This document shows positions 8,373 to 17,346 of a DNA stretch of 64,000 nucleotides, piece by piece (position 1 is the first letter of the stretch; each line of letters opens with the position of its first letter). Both the position numbers and the translations under genes were made by a program. Source of the stretch: Caproicibacter sp047833665 (GTDB taxonomy: Bacteria; Bacillota; Clostridia; Oscillospirales; Acutalibacteraceae); the NCBI GenBank assembly GCA_047833665.1, contig CP181261.1, positions 2,294,001 through 2,358,000 on the forward strand, written 5' to 3'. The notes beneath the pieces were generated by a model. The model saw only the letters and a list, made by a program, of their open reading frames with translations, was not told the DNA's origin and made no database searches.

Positions 8373-9923
8373 ATGGAAGTCAGCACGGAGTATGCAGTGC
8401 AAATGCACGGCATTACAAAATACTTCGGTTCTTTTTGTGCCCTTGACCATGTGAATTTGGATGTGAAAAAAGGTACCATTCACGCGGTTTTGGGAGAAAA
8501 CGGTGCCGGAAAAAGCACGCTGATGAATGTATTATACGGTCTGTATCAGGCTGACTCGGGCGAAATATACTTAAACGGCAAAAAAACTGCCATTAAAAAT
8601 CCAAACGTGGCCATTGAACACGGAATTGGTATGGTGCATCAGCATTTCATGCTGGTGGATAATTTCACCGTAACACAGAATATTATCCTCGGTAACGAAG
8701 TCACCGGGAAATTTGGAATTATAGATATGAAAAAGGCGCGCGAGGAAATCCTCAACATTGTCAAAAAATACGGATTGGAAGTAGATCCGGATGCAAAAAT
8801 TGAGGACATTTCCGTTGGAATGCAGCAGCGTGTTGAAATTTTAAAAGCCCTTTACCGTGGAGCGGATCTCCTGATTTTGGACGAACCGACAGCGGTGCTG
8901 ACTCCACAGGAAATTGAAGAATTGATTGAGATTATGCGCAGTCTGATCAAAGACGGCAAAACCATTATCATCATTACTCACAAGCTCAAAGAAATCAAAG
9001 CCTCTTCAGACGTTTGCACCATCATCCGACGCGGACACACAATTGACACTGTCTCCGTTGCGGACGTGGATGAAGAACAGCTTGCCACTATGATGGTTGG
9101 CCGCGCCGTAAAACTAGTGGTGGAAAAGGAGCCCGCAAAGCCCGGAGACGTGGTTTTTGAAATCAACAATTTGACTGTAAAAAACGAACGCGGACTGGAA
9201 GCGGTAAAAAATCTTTCCCTGAAAGTCCGCCGCGGTGAGATTTTTGGCATTGCCGGTATTGACGGGAACGGTCAAAAAGAACTTGTAGAGGCTATTACTT
9301 GCCTGACGCGTGCTGAGAGCGGCACAATCAAAATCAACGGCGTAGAAATTCAAAACACCACACCGCGCAACGTCATTGACCACAAAGTTTCCACGATTCA
9401 TGAAGACAGGCAGAGGCGTGGTTTAGTTCTCCCCTTCACAGTTGCGGAAAACGCGATAATTGAAAAATACCGCACTCCGGAATTCAGCCGCCATGGGATA
9501 ATTGACCGCACCAAAGCAGCAAACTTTGCTCATCAGTTGATTGAGGATTATGATATTCGGCCGGCAGGATGCGAAAATCAACCGGTGCGCGGCCTGTCCG
9601 GAGGCAATCAGCAAAAAGTCATTATTGCGCGTGAAATCTCCAATGAACCGGATCTGCTTATCGCGGTTCAGCCAACGCGCGGACTGGACGTTGGTGCGGT
9701 GGAATATGTCCATAAAATGCTGGTGCGTGAACGCGATGCGGGCAGAGCGGTTCTTCTGATTTCTCTGGAACTCGATGAAGTCATGAACGTCGCAGACACG
9801 ATCGGTGTAATTTACGCAGGCAAAATCGTTGCTTCGTTCCAACAGGGACAAGTGGACGAAAATACCATAGGACTTTTAATGGCGGGAGGAAAGCTGAATG
9901 AAACTAACAGCGAAAATCCTTAA
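8373..9923 (+). CDS. Nucleoside ABC transporter, tandem ATPase
   Basis: This 516-residue protein carries two ABC domains, as in RbsA/NupA-type importers. The first half has a Walker A (GENGAGKST), a signature region (ISVGMQQRVEILKAL) and a Walker B (LLILDEPTAVLTP). The second half has a degenerate Walker A (GIDGNGQKEL) but a clear LSGGNQQKV signature, which is normal in this family. The ATG at 8373 sits behind AAGGGGG; a TTG at 8334 would start inside the upstream hairpin region. The 3' end overlaps the first permease by 26 bp. Confidence 0.93.
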   Translation: MEVSTEYAVQMHGITKYFGSFCALDHVNLDVKKGTIHAVLGENGAGKSTLMNVLYGLYQADSGEIYLNGKKTAIKNPNVAIEHGIGMVHQHFMLVDNFTVTQNIILGNEVTGKFGIIDMKKAREEILNIVKKYGLEVDPDAKIEDISVGMQQRVEILKALYRGADLLILDEPTAVLTPQEIEELIEIMRSLIKDGKTIIIITHKLKEIKASSDVCTIIRRGHTIDTVSVADVDEEQLATMMVGRAVKLVVEKEPAKPGDVVFEINNLTVKNERGLEAVKNLSLKVRRGEIFGIAGIDGNGQKELVEAITCLTRAESGTIKINGVEIQNTTPRNVIDHKVSTIHEDRQRRGLVLPFTVAENAIIEKYRTPEFSRHGIIDRTKAANFAHQLIEDYDIRPAGCENQPVRGLSGGNQQKVIIAREISNEPDLLIAVQPTRGLDVGAVEYVHKMLVRERDAGRAVLLISLELDEVMNVADTIGVIYAGKIVASFQQGQVDENTIGLLMAGGKLNETNSENP

Positions 9924-11025
9924 AAAACCGATCGCGTCCACGCTGATTGCCGTCTTCTTTGGATTTATTGTTGCCGCAATTGTTCTTGCAATTGCAGGAT
10001 ACAGTCCATGGCAGTCTTTTGGCGCACTGTTTCACGGAATTTTTGCAAGGCCCAAATACATTTCCAACGTAATCATCAAATCCACCCCAATTATTCTAAC
10101 CGGGTTAAGCGTAGCATTTGCTTTTAAAACCGGACTGTTTAATATCGGCGCCGAAGGCCAATATATTGCCGGTGCACTGGCAGCGGTCTGCGTCGGCGTA
10201 AAAATTGATCTCGCACCTATCCTGCAAATCCCAATCGTGGTGCTTGCCGGCGTTCTGGGCGGAGCATTGTTTGGATGGATTATCGGATTTTTGAAAGCAA
10301 AATTCGGAATTCATGAAGTCATTACCAGCATCATGTTAAACTGGATTGGTTTATATCTTTCTAATTTTGTGGTAAGTTCCAGCGCCTACCATATGCCGAA
10401 TTCTACGAGTACCTACCCGGTCAACGAATCCAGCTTTACCATGTTACTGCCCAACTGGAAGACCTCAGAAGCCGGAATGGCTTGGCTAAAACAGCATCCG
10501 TGGCTGTATGAAATCATGGTGAAAACCGATGTGAATTTTGGATTTTTAATTGCGGTTATCATGGCTGTGCTAGTCTGGTTCCTGCTGTATCGCTCCACAA
10601 AAGGCTATGAGCTGAGGGCCGTTGGTTTTAACCGTGACGCGGCAGAATTTGCGGGAATCAATGTAAATAAGAACATCACCGAAGCCATGGTAATTGCAGG
10701 TGCTTTAGCGGGATTAGCCGGTGCTTTGACCATCACGGGAACCGCGCCGCACAAAATCTCAACCCTTGCGGCATTTGAAAACAATGGTTTCAACGGGCTT
10801 TCCGTTGCACTGATTGCCGGCTCTTCCCCGGTTGGCTGTATCTTCGCCGGCCTGCTGTTCGGTGGCCTGCTGTACGGCGGACAAAGCATACAACAGGATG
10901 TTGGAGCCCCTACGGAGATCATCAACATTATGATTGGTACGGTCGTGTTTTTTGTCGCACTGACCAGAGTGGTTCCCATTCTTGCAGAAAAGCTGGAAAA
11001 GAGAGGTGCCGGCCATGCTAAGTAA
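9898..11025 (+). CDS. Nucleoside ABC transporter permease 1
   Basis: This 375-residue inner-membrane permease of the BPD_transp_2 family has a first hydrophobic helix at about 16-36 and several more, with the conserved FNIGAEGQYIAGALAA segment seen in BmpC/YufP-type subunits. GGGAGG lies just before the ATG, inside the ATPase gene. It overlaps the ATPase gene and the second permease (11 bp), so all three are probably translated in a coupled way. Confidence 0.92.
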   Translation: MKLTAKILKKPIASTLIAVFFGFIVAAIVLAIAGYSPWQSFGALFHGIFARPKYISNVIIKSTPIILTGLSVAFAFKTGLFNIGAEGQYIAGALAAVCVGVKIDLAPILQIPIVVLAGVLGGALFGWIIGFLKAKFGIHEVITSIMLNWIGLYLSNFVVSSSAYHMPNSTSTYPVNESSFTMLLPNWKTSEAGMAWLKQHPWLYEIMVKTDVNFGFLIAVIMAVLVWFLLYRSTKGYELRAVGFNRDAAEFAGINVNKNITEAMVIAGALAGLAGALTITGTAPHKISTLAAFENNGFNGLSVALIAGSSPVGCIFAGLLFGGLLYGGQSIQQDVGAPTEIINIMIGTVVFFVALTRVVPILAEKLEKRGAGHAK

Positions 11026-11941
11026 ACTTATTCTACTTATCGGTATCACCCTGATGTACTCCACCCCGCTGGTATTCGGTGCACTGGGCGGTGTTGTTTC
11101 CGAACGCTCCGGGGTTGTCAACATCGGAATTGAAGGCATGATGACTATGGGCGCGTTTGTGGGTGCTGCTGTCAGCTATTTTTCCGGCAATCCGTGGCTG
11201 GGTCTGCTTGCAGCAGGTGTTGCAGGCGGCCTAATTGCCCTGCTCCACGCTGTCGCCTCTGTAACCTTCAATGCGGACCAGACAATCTCCGGCATTGCAC
11301 TAAACCTGATTGGCCCGGGTTTTGCGCTGTTCTTCTGCCGTCTTCTGTTTGAGGACGCCACCATGACGCCTCCGGTTACAACCCTGCCTAGCCTATTTGG
11401 GGAAAATGCATTTGCCGGAACAGCAGCCGCCAATTTGAATGTAGACGTTACGGTTCTGCTGGGACTTATCACCACCATTTTGGTTTGGTTTTTCCTTTAC
11501 AAAACCAAGTGGGGGCTGCGGATTCGCTCGGTTGGCGAACATCCGGCGGCGGCGGATACCCTCGGAATCAGCGTTACCCGCACACGCTATTCCTGCGTAG
11601 TGGCTTCCGGTGTTCTTGCCGGGTTTGGCGGCGCTTCTATGACGCTGGCCATTATTTCACAGTTTAATCCCACCGCCATCAGCGGCCAAGGGTTTATCGC
11701 ACTGGCTGCCGTCATATTCGGAAAGTGGACCCCCTTTGGAGCATACGGAGCCTGTTTGCTGTTCGGCCTTGCGCAAGCGCTGACCGTAGTTCTCGGCGGC
11801 AGCGACAGCGGTGTGACAATTCCCAGCCAAATTCTGGCCATGCTGCCCTATATTTTAACCATCATCGTGTTGATTCTGTTTGTCGGCCGCTCCGTTGCGC
11901 CGAAAGCGGACGGTCTGCCATATGAAAAAGGCCAGAGATAA
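11015..11941 (+). CDS. Nucleoside ABC transporter permease 2
   Basis: The second BPD_transp_2 permease has about 308 residues and pairs with the preceding one (YufQ-like). The segment VVNIGIEGMMTMGAFVGA is the counterpart of the FNIGAEGQ motif in the partner. The ATG at 11015 overlaps the previous stop region and has GAGAGG upstream; an in-frame start at 10982 would lie deep in the previous gene. Its lipoprotein and ATPase partners are all in this operon, so the importer looks complete. Confidence 0.92.
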   Translation: MLSKLILLIGITLMYSTPLVFGALGGVVSERSGVVNIGIEGMMTMGAFVGAAVSYFSGNPWLGLLAAGVAGGLIALLHAVASVTFNADQTISGIALNLIGPGFALFFCRLLFEDATMTPPVTTLPSLFGENAFAGTAAANLNVDVTVLLGLITTILVWFFLYKTKWGLRIRSVGEHPAAADTLGISVTRTRYSCVVASGVLAGFGGASMTLAIISQFNPTAISGQGFIALAAVIFGKWTPFGAYGACLLFGLAQALTVVLGGSDSGVTIPSQILAMLPYILTIIVLILFVGRSVAPKADGLPYEKGQR

Positions 11942-11986
11942 TAGGACCTGTCATCGGTTAATACAGATATTATCTTGGAGGAAACA

Positions 11987-12652
11987 ATGGAACTAAAAGA
12001 AATACTCAGCGCTGTAGACCACACCCTGCTGACTCAAACGGCTACATGGGATGAAATTCGGGGCATCTGCGACGACGCCGTCAAATATGCAACTGCGTCA
12101 GTCTGCATTCCTGCCTCTTACGTGGAACGGGCAAAAAAATATCTTGGCGATAAAATGGCCGTCTGCACCGTCATTGGATTTCCAAACGGATATTCTACCA
12201 CCGCTGCTAAAGTATTTGAAGCAAAGGACGCCATTGAAAACGGTGCGGATGAAATTGATATGGTGGCAAATATCGGTTGGATTAAAGACGGGCTGTATGA
12301 CAGGCAGTTGGAAGAAATAAAAAAAATCAAGGAAGTCTGCGGAAATCGTATTCTTAAAGTCATCATTGAAACCTGCCTGCTTTCCCGCGAGGAAAAAATT
12401 CGCATGTGCGAAATTGTCACCGAATCGGGGGCTGATTTCATCAAAACTTCCACAGGCTTTTCCACCGGCGGAGCCACCTTTGAGGATGTCGCTTTATTTG
12501 CAGAGCATATTGGTCCGAATGTCCGCATTAAAGCGGCGGGCGGAATTAAAACCTTGGAAGATGCGGAACGCTTCTTGTCTCTTGGCGCATCCCGTCTTGG
12601 CACAAGCCGCATTATCAAGCTGATTAAAAATGAGGAAGCGCACGGGTACTAA
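11987..12652 (+). CDS. deoC: Deoxyribose-phosphate aldolase
   Basis: This 221-residue class I aldolase cleaves deoxyribose 5-phosphate to acetaldehyde and glyceraldehyde 3-phosphate. The Schiff-base lysine is K153 in FIKTSTGFSTGGAT. The other family motifs, DEIDMVANIG and KAAGGIKT, are present. TTGGAGG directs the ATG at 11987 (a TTG at 11975 overlaps that site). Together with DeoB and the phosphorylases it completes deoxynucleoside catabolism. Confidence 0.96.
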   Translation: MELKEILSAVDHTLLTQTATWDEIRGICDDAVKYATASVCIPASYVERAKKYLGDKMAVCTVIGFPNGYSTTAAKVFEAKDAIENGADEIDMVANIGWIKDGLYDRQLEEIKKIKEVCGNRILKVIIETCLLSREEKIRMCEIVTESGADFIKTSTGFSTGGATFEDVALFAEHIGPNVRIKAAGGIKTLEDAERFLSLGASRLGTSRIIKLIKNEEAHGY

Positions 12653-12673
12653 GTTTTAATAAACACATTGGCA

Positions 12674-12708
12674 CCGGGCGGGCGGGACATCCCGCCGCCC
12701 GGATTTTT
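12674..12708 (+). terminator. Terminator-like hairpin between deoC and cdd
   Basis: A GC-rich inverted repeat (12674-12687 with 12690-12702, CCGGGCGGGCGGGA against TCCCGCCGCCCGG) is followed by five T (12704-12708). It sits inside the operon, so it probably gives partial termination. Confidence 0.65.
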
Positions 12709-12747
12709 CATGATATGGGATATTCTGCCCATAGGAAAGGAGCCGTT

Positions 12748-13179
12748 ATGGACGAAAAAGCATTGGTACAGGCTGCAATCGAAGCCCGCAAAACAGCGTA
12801 TACTCCTTATTCGAACTTCAAAGTCGGCGCGGCTCTGCTGGCAAAAAGCGGCAGAGTGTACCGCGGCTGCAATATTGAAAATGCCGCCTTCACACCCTCT
12901 AACTGCGCGGAACGAACCGCATTCTTCAAGGCCGTCAGCGAAGGAGAACTGGAATTTGAGGCCATTGCCATTGTAGGCGGAAAATCAGGAGAACCGCTTT
13001 CCGACTTCTGCCCTCCCTGCGGCGTTTGCAGGCAGGTCATGATGGAATTCTGCGACCCGGATGAATTCAAAATCATACTGGCAAAGTCGCCGACAGAACG
13101 CAGGGTTTACTCTCTGCGAGAGCTCCTCCCGCTTGGTTTTAGCGGAAACAATCTGGAGAAAGGGGAAAATTCCCAATGA
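12748..13179 (+). CDS. cdd: Cytidine deaminase
   Basis: This 143-residue tetrameric-type enzyme converts cytidine and deoxycytidine to (deoxy)uridine. Zinc ligands C53, C91 and C94 and the catalytic E55 are seen in NCAERTA and PCGVCRQ. AAAGGAG precedes the ATG at 12748. Its stop overlaps the ATG of the pyrimidine phosphorylase gene (ATGA), so the two steps cytidine to uridine to uracil are encoded in a coupled pair. Confidence 0.95.
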   Translation: MDEKALVQAAIEARKTAYTPYSNFKVGAALLAKSGRVYRGCNIENAAFTPSNCAERTAFFKAVSEGELEFEAIAIVGGKSGEPLSDFCPPCGVCRQVMMEFCDPDEFKIILAKSPTERRVYSLRELLPLGFSGNNLEKGENSQ

Positions 13180-14504
13180 GGATGTACGATATCATTTCAA
13201 AAAAGCGCGACGGCGGTGAACTTTCCACCGAAGAAATACAGTTTTTCATTGACGGATATGTACGGGGCGAAATTCCGGACTATCAAGCCTCCGCGCTTAT
13301 GATGGCGATTTATTTTAAAGGCATGACAGCAAGGGAAACCGCTGACCTTACCATGAGCATGGCACGCTCCGGAGAAATGGTGGATCTATCCTCCATCGAC
13401 GGAGTAAAGGTAGATAAGCACAGCACCGGCGGCGTCGGAGATAAAACGACCTTAATTATCGGCCCGATTGTTGCTTCGCTTGGCGTACGCGTCGCCAAAA
13501 TGAGCGGACGTGGTTTGGGACACACCGGCGGCACAGTGGATAAGATGGAATCCATTCCTGGTATGCAAACAGCCATTGACCGCGAGAAATTTTTTGACAT
13601 TGTGCGAAAAGTCGGCATCAGCGTTATTGGACAATCCGGCAATTTGGTCCCGGCGGACAAAAAATTGTATGCCCTGCGCGATGTAACCGCGACTATTGAA
13701 AGTATTCCTCTGATTGCGTCCAGTATTATGAGCAAAAAGATAGCCGCCGGTTCCGACTGCATCCTGTTGGATGTAAAAACAGGCAGCGGTGCCTTTATGA
13801 AAACAGTGGAAGATTCTATTCGACTTGCCGAAGCGATGGTTTCAATCGGCGAGCATGTAGGGCGCAAAACGATTGCACTGATTACAGATATGGACAGACC
13901 GCTCGGCAATGCAATCGGCAACAGTCTTGAAATCTGCGAAGTGTGCGAAACCCTGAAGGGGCACGGGCCGAAGGACTTGACCAGCATTTGCATTGAGTTA
14001 GCAGCTAATATGCTCTGTCTTGCCGGACACGGAACCCCGGAGGAATGCAGAAAGCTGGCAAAAGCGCAAATTGACAACGGTGCGGCATTCCAAAAACTGC
14101 GTGAAATGGTCGCTGCACAGGGCGGCGATGTTGCCGTTTTGGACGACAACTCAAAATTCCCACAGGCTCCCGTACAGCGTGAAATTATCGCTGATAAAAA
14201 CGGATTTATTTTCTCTATGGACACTCAGGAATGCGGCATTGCTTCTGTGGAGCTTGGCGCCGGCCGCGAAAAGAAAGAAGATTCCATCGACTTTAGCGCA
14301 GGTATTGTACTGCACAAAAAGGTTGGCGACAAAGTATCCGCCGGTGAATCGATTGCCACTTTTTATACATCTTCCGAACAAAAATGTGATGAGGCAGAAA
14401 AGCTGTTCCGCAAAGCGATACAAATCAGCAAAGAGCCTCCAAAACCCCTGCCGCTTGTCCATGCGCGCGTGACGAGCGCCGGAGTGGAAAAATTCAAAAT
14501 TTAA
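13176..14504 (+). CDS. pdp: Pyrimidine-nucleoside phosphorylase
   Basis: The 442-residue member of the thymidine/pyrimidine nucleoside phosphorylase family starts with the typical MRMYDIISKKRDGGEL. It carries the phosphate-binding KHSTGGVGDKTTL and SGRGLGHTGGT, with a C-terminal PYNP domain. It releases uracil or thymine plus (deoxy)ribose 1-phosphate for DeoB. Firmicute enzymes of this length usually accept both uridine and thymidine. It is the last gene of the nucleoside run, followed by a strong terminator. Confidence 0.94.
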   Translation: MRMYDIISKKRDGGELSTEEIQFFIDGYVRGEIPDYQASALMMAIYFKGMTARETADLTMSMARSGEMVDLSSIDGVKVDKHSTGGVGDKTTLIIGPIVASLGVRVAKMSGRGLGHTGGTVDKMESIPGMQTAIDREKFFDIVRKVGISVIGQSGNLVPADKKLYALRDVTATIESIPLIASSIMSKKIAAGSDCILLDVKTGSGAFMKTVEDSIRLAEAMVSIGEHVGRKTIALITDMDRPLGNAIGNSLEICEVCETLKGHGPKDLTSICIELAANMLCLAGHGTPEECRKLAKAQIDNGAAFQKLREMVAAQGGDVAVLDDNSKFPQAPVQREIIADKNGFIFSMDTQECGIASVELGAGREKKEDSIDFSAGIVLHKKVGDKVSAGESIATFYTSSEQKCDEAEKLFRKAIQISKEPPKPLPLVHARVTSAGVEKFKI

Positions 14505-14512
14505 TATAAGAA

Positions 14513-14559
14513 GGGACTGCTGCAAACATTCATTTTGCAGCAGCCCCTTGGTCATTTTT
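14513..14559 (+). terminator. Rho-independent terminator of the nucleoside operon
   Basis: GGGACTGCTGCAAA (14513-14526) pairs with TTTGCAGCAGCCCC (14534-14547), followed by T6 at 14554-14559. Confidence 0.85.
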
Positions 14560-14621
14560 TGGTTTGCACCAGCGCAGCATAACAACATCTCCCGACAAAC
14601 ACAGCAATCGAATGCCTGATA

Positions 14622-14650
14622 TTGACCCGGGCCGTATTCTAGTTTATGAT
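14622..14650 (+). promoter_or_regulatory. Promoter of the HAD hydrolase gene
   Basis: TTGACC (14622-14627) and TATGAT (14645-14650) are 17 bp apart. The -10 box overlaps an in-frame ATG at 14646, which rules that codon out as the start of the next gene. Confidence 0.7.
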
Positions 14651-14684
14651 ATTCATAACAAATAAATTGGAAAATGGTTTTATC

Positions 14685-15305
14685 ATGAAGAATATTATTT
14701 TTGATATTGACGGTACATTATGGGATACAACTGAAATTGTGGCACAAGCTTGGGCTCATGCAGCAGAAGAAGTTGGGGGCACTGCAGCAAAAATCACGCC
14801 CGATATTCTGAAAAAAGAATTTGGAAAGACCATGAAAGTGATAGCGGACGATTTATTTTTTGACGCAGACCAGAAAACAAAAGCATTGCTGATGCAGCGA
14901 TGCAATATAAATGAACAAAATTATTTGGAAAAAAACACGCAAGATTTGCTCTACCCCGGAGTAAAGGAAACATTGCCGAAGCTTGCCCAAAAGTGCCGGC
15001 TGTTCATTGTAAGCAATTGTCAGTGCGGCTACATTGAACTCTTTTTGAAGCAAAGCGGGTTAAGGCAATACATCCATGACTGGGAATGTTTTGGCAATAC
15101 CGGCACAGAAAAAGATGAAACCATTCGAATTCTTATGAAGCGCAATAATCTGCAAAATGCGGTCTACGTCGGTGACACGCAGGGCGATTACGAAGCATCT
15201 ATGTCGGCCGGCATTGATTTTATTCATGCGGCATACGGTTTTGGCACCGTTGCGTCCCCAACGAAAACAATCAGCAATATCAAAGATTTGCTCCACTATA
15301 TATAA
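14685..15305 (+). CDS. HAD-superfamily phosphatase (phosphoglycolate-phosphatase-like)
   Basis: The 206-residue protein has the HAD nucleophile motif IIFDIDGTLWDT at residues 3-14, an alpha-helical cap, a VSNC motif II and a GDTQGDYEASMSAGI motif IV. This layout fits the PGP/Gph-like subfamily acting on small phosphate esters; the substrate cannot be told from sequence. The ATG at 14685 is chosen because the earlier in-frame ATG lies in the -10 box. It is a single-gene unit closed by a shared terminator. Confidence 0.82.
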   Translation: MKNIIFDIDGTLWDTTEIVAQAWAHAAEEVGGTAAKITPDILKKEFGKTMKVIADDLFFDADQKTKALLMQRCNINEQNYLEKNTQDLLYPGVKETLPKLAQKCRLFIVSNCQCGYIELFLKQSGLRQYIHDWECFGNTGTEKDETIRILMKRNNLQNAVYVGDTQGDYEASMSAGIDFIHAAYGFGTVASPTKTISNIKDLLHYI

Positions 15306-15306
15306 G

Positions 15307-15351
15307 GAAACCTGAAGGAGAGTTTGAAAACTTTCCTTCAGGTTTCTTTTT
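15307..15351. terminator. Bidirectional terminator between convergent genes
   Basis: GAAACCTGAAGGA (15307-15319) and TCCTTCAGGTTTC (15334-15346) are perfect 13-bp arms with T5 downstream on the plus strand. The right arm contains the stop codon of the minus-strand glycosyltransferase. Confidence 0.85.
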
Positions 15352-16303
15352 CTTGTGATGTTTCCCGATAATCAGTAAGTCTGCGCAGTTCAATAAATTC
15401 ATTGAGATACATTTCAAACTCCTGACGGCTTTTTTGCACCAACACGTCCAGAATCATTCCGCTGAAAAACGACAGCAGCGCGGACAATGCAAGAAATCCG
15501 CCGACGATGAGCGTGGGAAGACGCGGAACCAAGCCTGTCTCAAAATATTCGACAAACACGGGTACAAGAAGAATCAGGCTGACCGCCAGCATCAGCGCGG
15601 CAAAAATGCCAAAAAACTCAAATGGCTTGCAGTTTTTATACAACCGAAAAATTGTCCGAAGAACTTTAAATCCATCGGAGTAGGTGTTCAGCTTAGAAAC
15701 GCTGCCGGAGGGTCTGTCTCGGTATGGCACAGCTATGCTGCGTATCTTCAAATTTTTATCAAGGGCATGAATCGTCATTTCCGTCTCAATTTCAAACCCT
15801 TTTGAAAGCACCGGAAATGTCTTAACAAATTCAAAACTAAATGCACGGTATCCTGTTAGAATATCCCGAATATCCGAACGAAATAAAAAATTAATCATAT
15901 CCCTGACCGCTGCATTGCCGATGTTATGAAAAGGACGTTTGTTTTCCTGAAAATAAGTAGAAGACAGCCGGTCTCCAATAACCATATCCGCTTGTTTGTT
16001 TAGAATCATCTGCACCATTTTCCGCGCATATTCCGCCGGATAGGTATCGTCGCCATCTGTCATAATATAACATTCGGCATTAATGTCGCGAAACATACTT
16101 TGAATGACATATCCTTTTCCCTGCCTGTGTTCATACCGTACAACTGCACCCGCTTCACGTGCCGCCCGATCCGATCCATCAGATGAATTATTGTCATACA
16201 CATAAACCGTTGCTTCCGGCAGTTCCCGTTTAAAGTCGGTCACCACTTTAGCAATGGTTTTCACTTCATTGTAACAGGGAATCAAAACCGCAATCCGATC
16301 CAT
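15338..16303 (-). CDS. Family 2 glycosyltransferase (polyprenyl-phosphate type)
   Basis: The N-terminal 230 residues are a GT-A domain (IAVLIPCYNEVKTIAKVV, then DGDDTYPAEY with the metal-binding Asp pair and DMVIGDRL). The C-terminal part holds two membrane helices (about 231-251 and 263-290). The layout matches DPM1/GtrB-like enzymes that load a sugar from a nucleotide donor onto a lipid phosphate at the membrane. The total of 321 residues is usual for the family. GGAGG lies before the ATG at 16303. No partner polymerase or flippase gene is adjacent, so the glycan served is unknown. Confidence 0.83.
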   Translation of the reverse strand: MDRIAVLIPCYNEVKTIAKVVTDFKRELPEATVYVYDNNSSDGSDRAAREAGAVVRYEHRQGKGYVIQSMFRDINAECYIMTDGDDTYPAEYARKMVQMILNKQADMVIGDRLSSTYFQENKRPFHNIGNAAVRDMINFLFRSDIRDILTGYRAFSFEFVKTFPVLSKGFEIETEMTIHALDKNLKIRSIAVPYRDRPSGSVSKLNTYSDGFKVLRTIFRLYKNCKPFEFFGIFAALMLAVSLILLVPVFVEYFETGLVPRLPTLIVGGFLALSALLSFFSGMILDVLVQKSRQEFEMYLNEFIELRRLTDYRETSQEKET

Positions 16304-16524
16304 CCGAGCCCCTCCAATGCCAGCTGATGTTTGTAAATTTTCGTTTCGCCTGTATCAGCTTTTTCATACTGAGCAATCAAGTTGTCCTCACATAGAACGC
16401 GTTCTGCAGACATATCTGGAACCGCCTGCGCAAAAATGTCGTTCGCACCGGGCATGTTTATTTAGCTAAACTTAACTGCATCATTTACAAAGGAAAGCAC
16501 AGTTTGGATGTTTGGAACATAGAA

Positions 16525-16758
16525 TTACTGATTTTCAATAATAAAGTCGCGCAAATCGTTCAAAATCTTTTCGTCATCAGAATGAATATTTAACTGCAAC
16601 GGTTTCTTTAAATCAAGACTAAAAATTCCCATGATGGACGTAGCGTCTATAATATGAATTCCATCCACCAGTTCACATTCTACATTAAGTTTGGAGATGG
16701 TAGAAGACAATGCTTTTACTTTTTCTACACTATCAATCAAAACCTTAACCGAAATCAT
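16525..16758 (-). CDS. HPr-like protein lacking the phosphorylatable histidine (Crh-like)
   Basis: This 77-residue protein has the HPr fold signature around the regulatory serine (TSIMGIFSLDLKKPLQL, matching the KSIMGxMSL of HPr and Crh). The His15 loop (HARPA) is absent: that stretch reads DSVEKVKALSS. It therefore should not pass phosphate in the sugar PTS but could still be phosphorylated on serine by HPr kinase. It lies 14 bp downstream of mgsA in the same orientation. In Bacillus subtilis the His-less HPr paralog Crh binds and inhibits methylglyoxal synthase, so this pair may be a dedicated regulator and target (inference). Confidence 0.75.
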   Translation of the reverse strand: MISVKVLIDSVEKVKALSSTISKLNVECELVDGIHIIDATSIMGIFSLDLKKPLQLNIHSDDEKILNDLRDFIIENQ

Positions 16759-16772
16759 ATTTCTTAACTTCC

Positions 16773-17252
16773 CTACTTTATCAAATTTCCGTTAACCCGG
16801 TTAATAATATTCTGTTTAAAATTGATTACCTTGTGCTCATACTCCTGATTCATTAATGTGGAATGTATCATAAAATCAGCTGTTGCTTTATTGTTTGCGA
16901 TAGGAATATCATAAACCTGCGCAATTCTCAACAAAGCTTTTACATCGGGATCATGCGGCTGAGCTTCCAGAGGATCGGAGAAAAATATTACAAAATCAAT
17001 GATTCCTTCCACAATTTTTGCCCCGATTTGCTGGTCTCCGCCCAAAGGACCACTGTTGTAACCTTTAACCGGAAGCCCTGTCTTTTCCGCAACGAGCCTC
17101 GCCGTCGTACCGGTTCCGCACAAAAAATGTTTTGATAAAATTTTCTTGTTTGCTGCGCACCAGTCGATTAGCTCCTGTTTTTTTCCATCATGTGCAATCA
17201 GTGCAATTGTCTTTTGCTTACCAATTGTAAATGTAACAAAATCTTGATTCAT
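16773..17252 (-). CDS. mgsA: Methylglyoxal synthase
   Basis: MgsA turns dihydroxyacetone phosphate into methylglyoxal and phosphate, a bypass of lower glycolysis when sugar phosphates build up. The 159-residue protein shows the family core IALIAHDGKK, GTGTTARLV, SGPLGGDQQIGA with the catalytic Asp, and FFSDPLEAQPHDPDV. The ATG at 17252 is preferred over a GTG at 17261, which overlaps the AGGTG ribosome site. It is co-transcribed with the HPr-like gene downstream. Confidence 0.93.
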   Translation of the reverse strand: MNQDFVTFTIGKQKTIALIAHDGKKQELIDWCAANKKILSKHFLCGTGTTARLVAEKTGLPVKGYNSGPLGGDQQIGAKIVEGIIDFVIFFSDPLEAQPHDPDVKALLRIAQVYDIPIANNKATADFMIHSTLMNQEYEHKVINFKQNIINRVNGNLIK

Positions 17253-17318
17253 AAATTTCACCTATCTTTTTTGACATTTGTAGACGATATTCGCCCTCTG
17301 AAGGTGTGCACAACTATT

Positions 17319-17346
17319 ATTATAAAATATCTAGCTTAAAAATCAA
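17319..17346 (-). promoter_or_regulatory. Promoter of mgsA and the HPr-like gene
   Basis: On the minus strand TTGATT (17346-17341) and TATAAT (17324-17319) are 16 bp apart, about 65 bp before the mgsA start. Most of the 17262-17591 gap is otherwise non-coding, holding this promoter and the terminator at 17459-17496. Confidence 0.6.

Noticed and set aside
16282..16455. 57-codon minus-strand frame (MPGANDIFAQAVPDMSAERV...) overlapping the start of the glycosyltransferase
   Set aside because: No ribosome site, ends inside the next gene, and no family resemblance; at most a decayed fragment.
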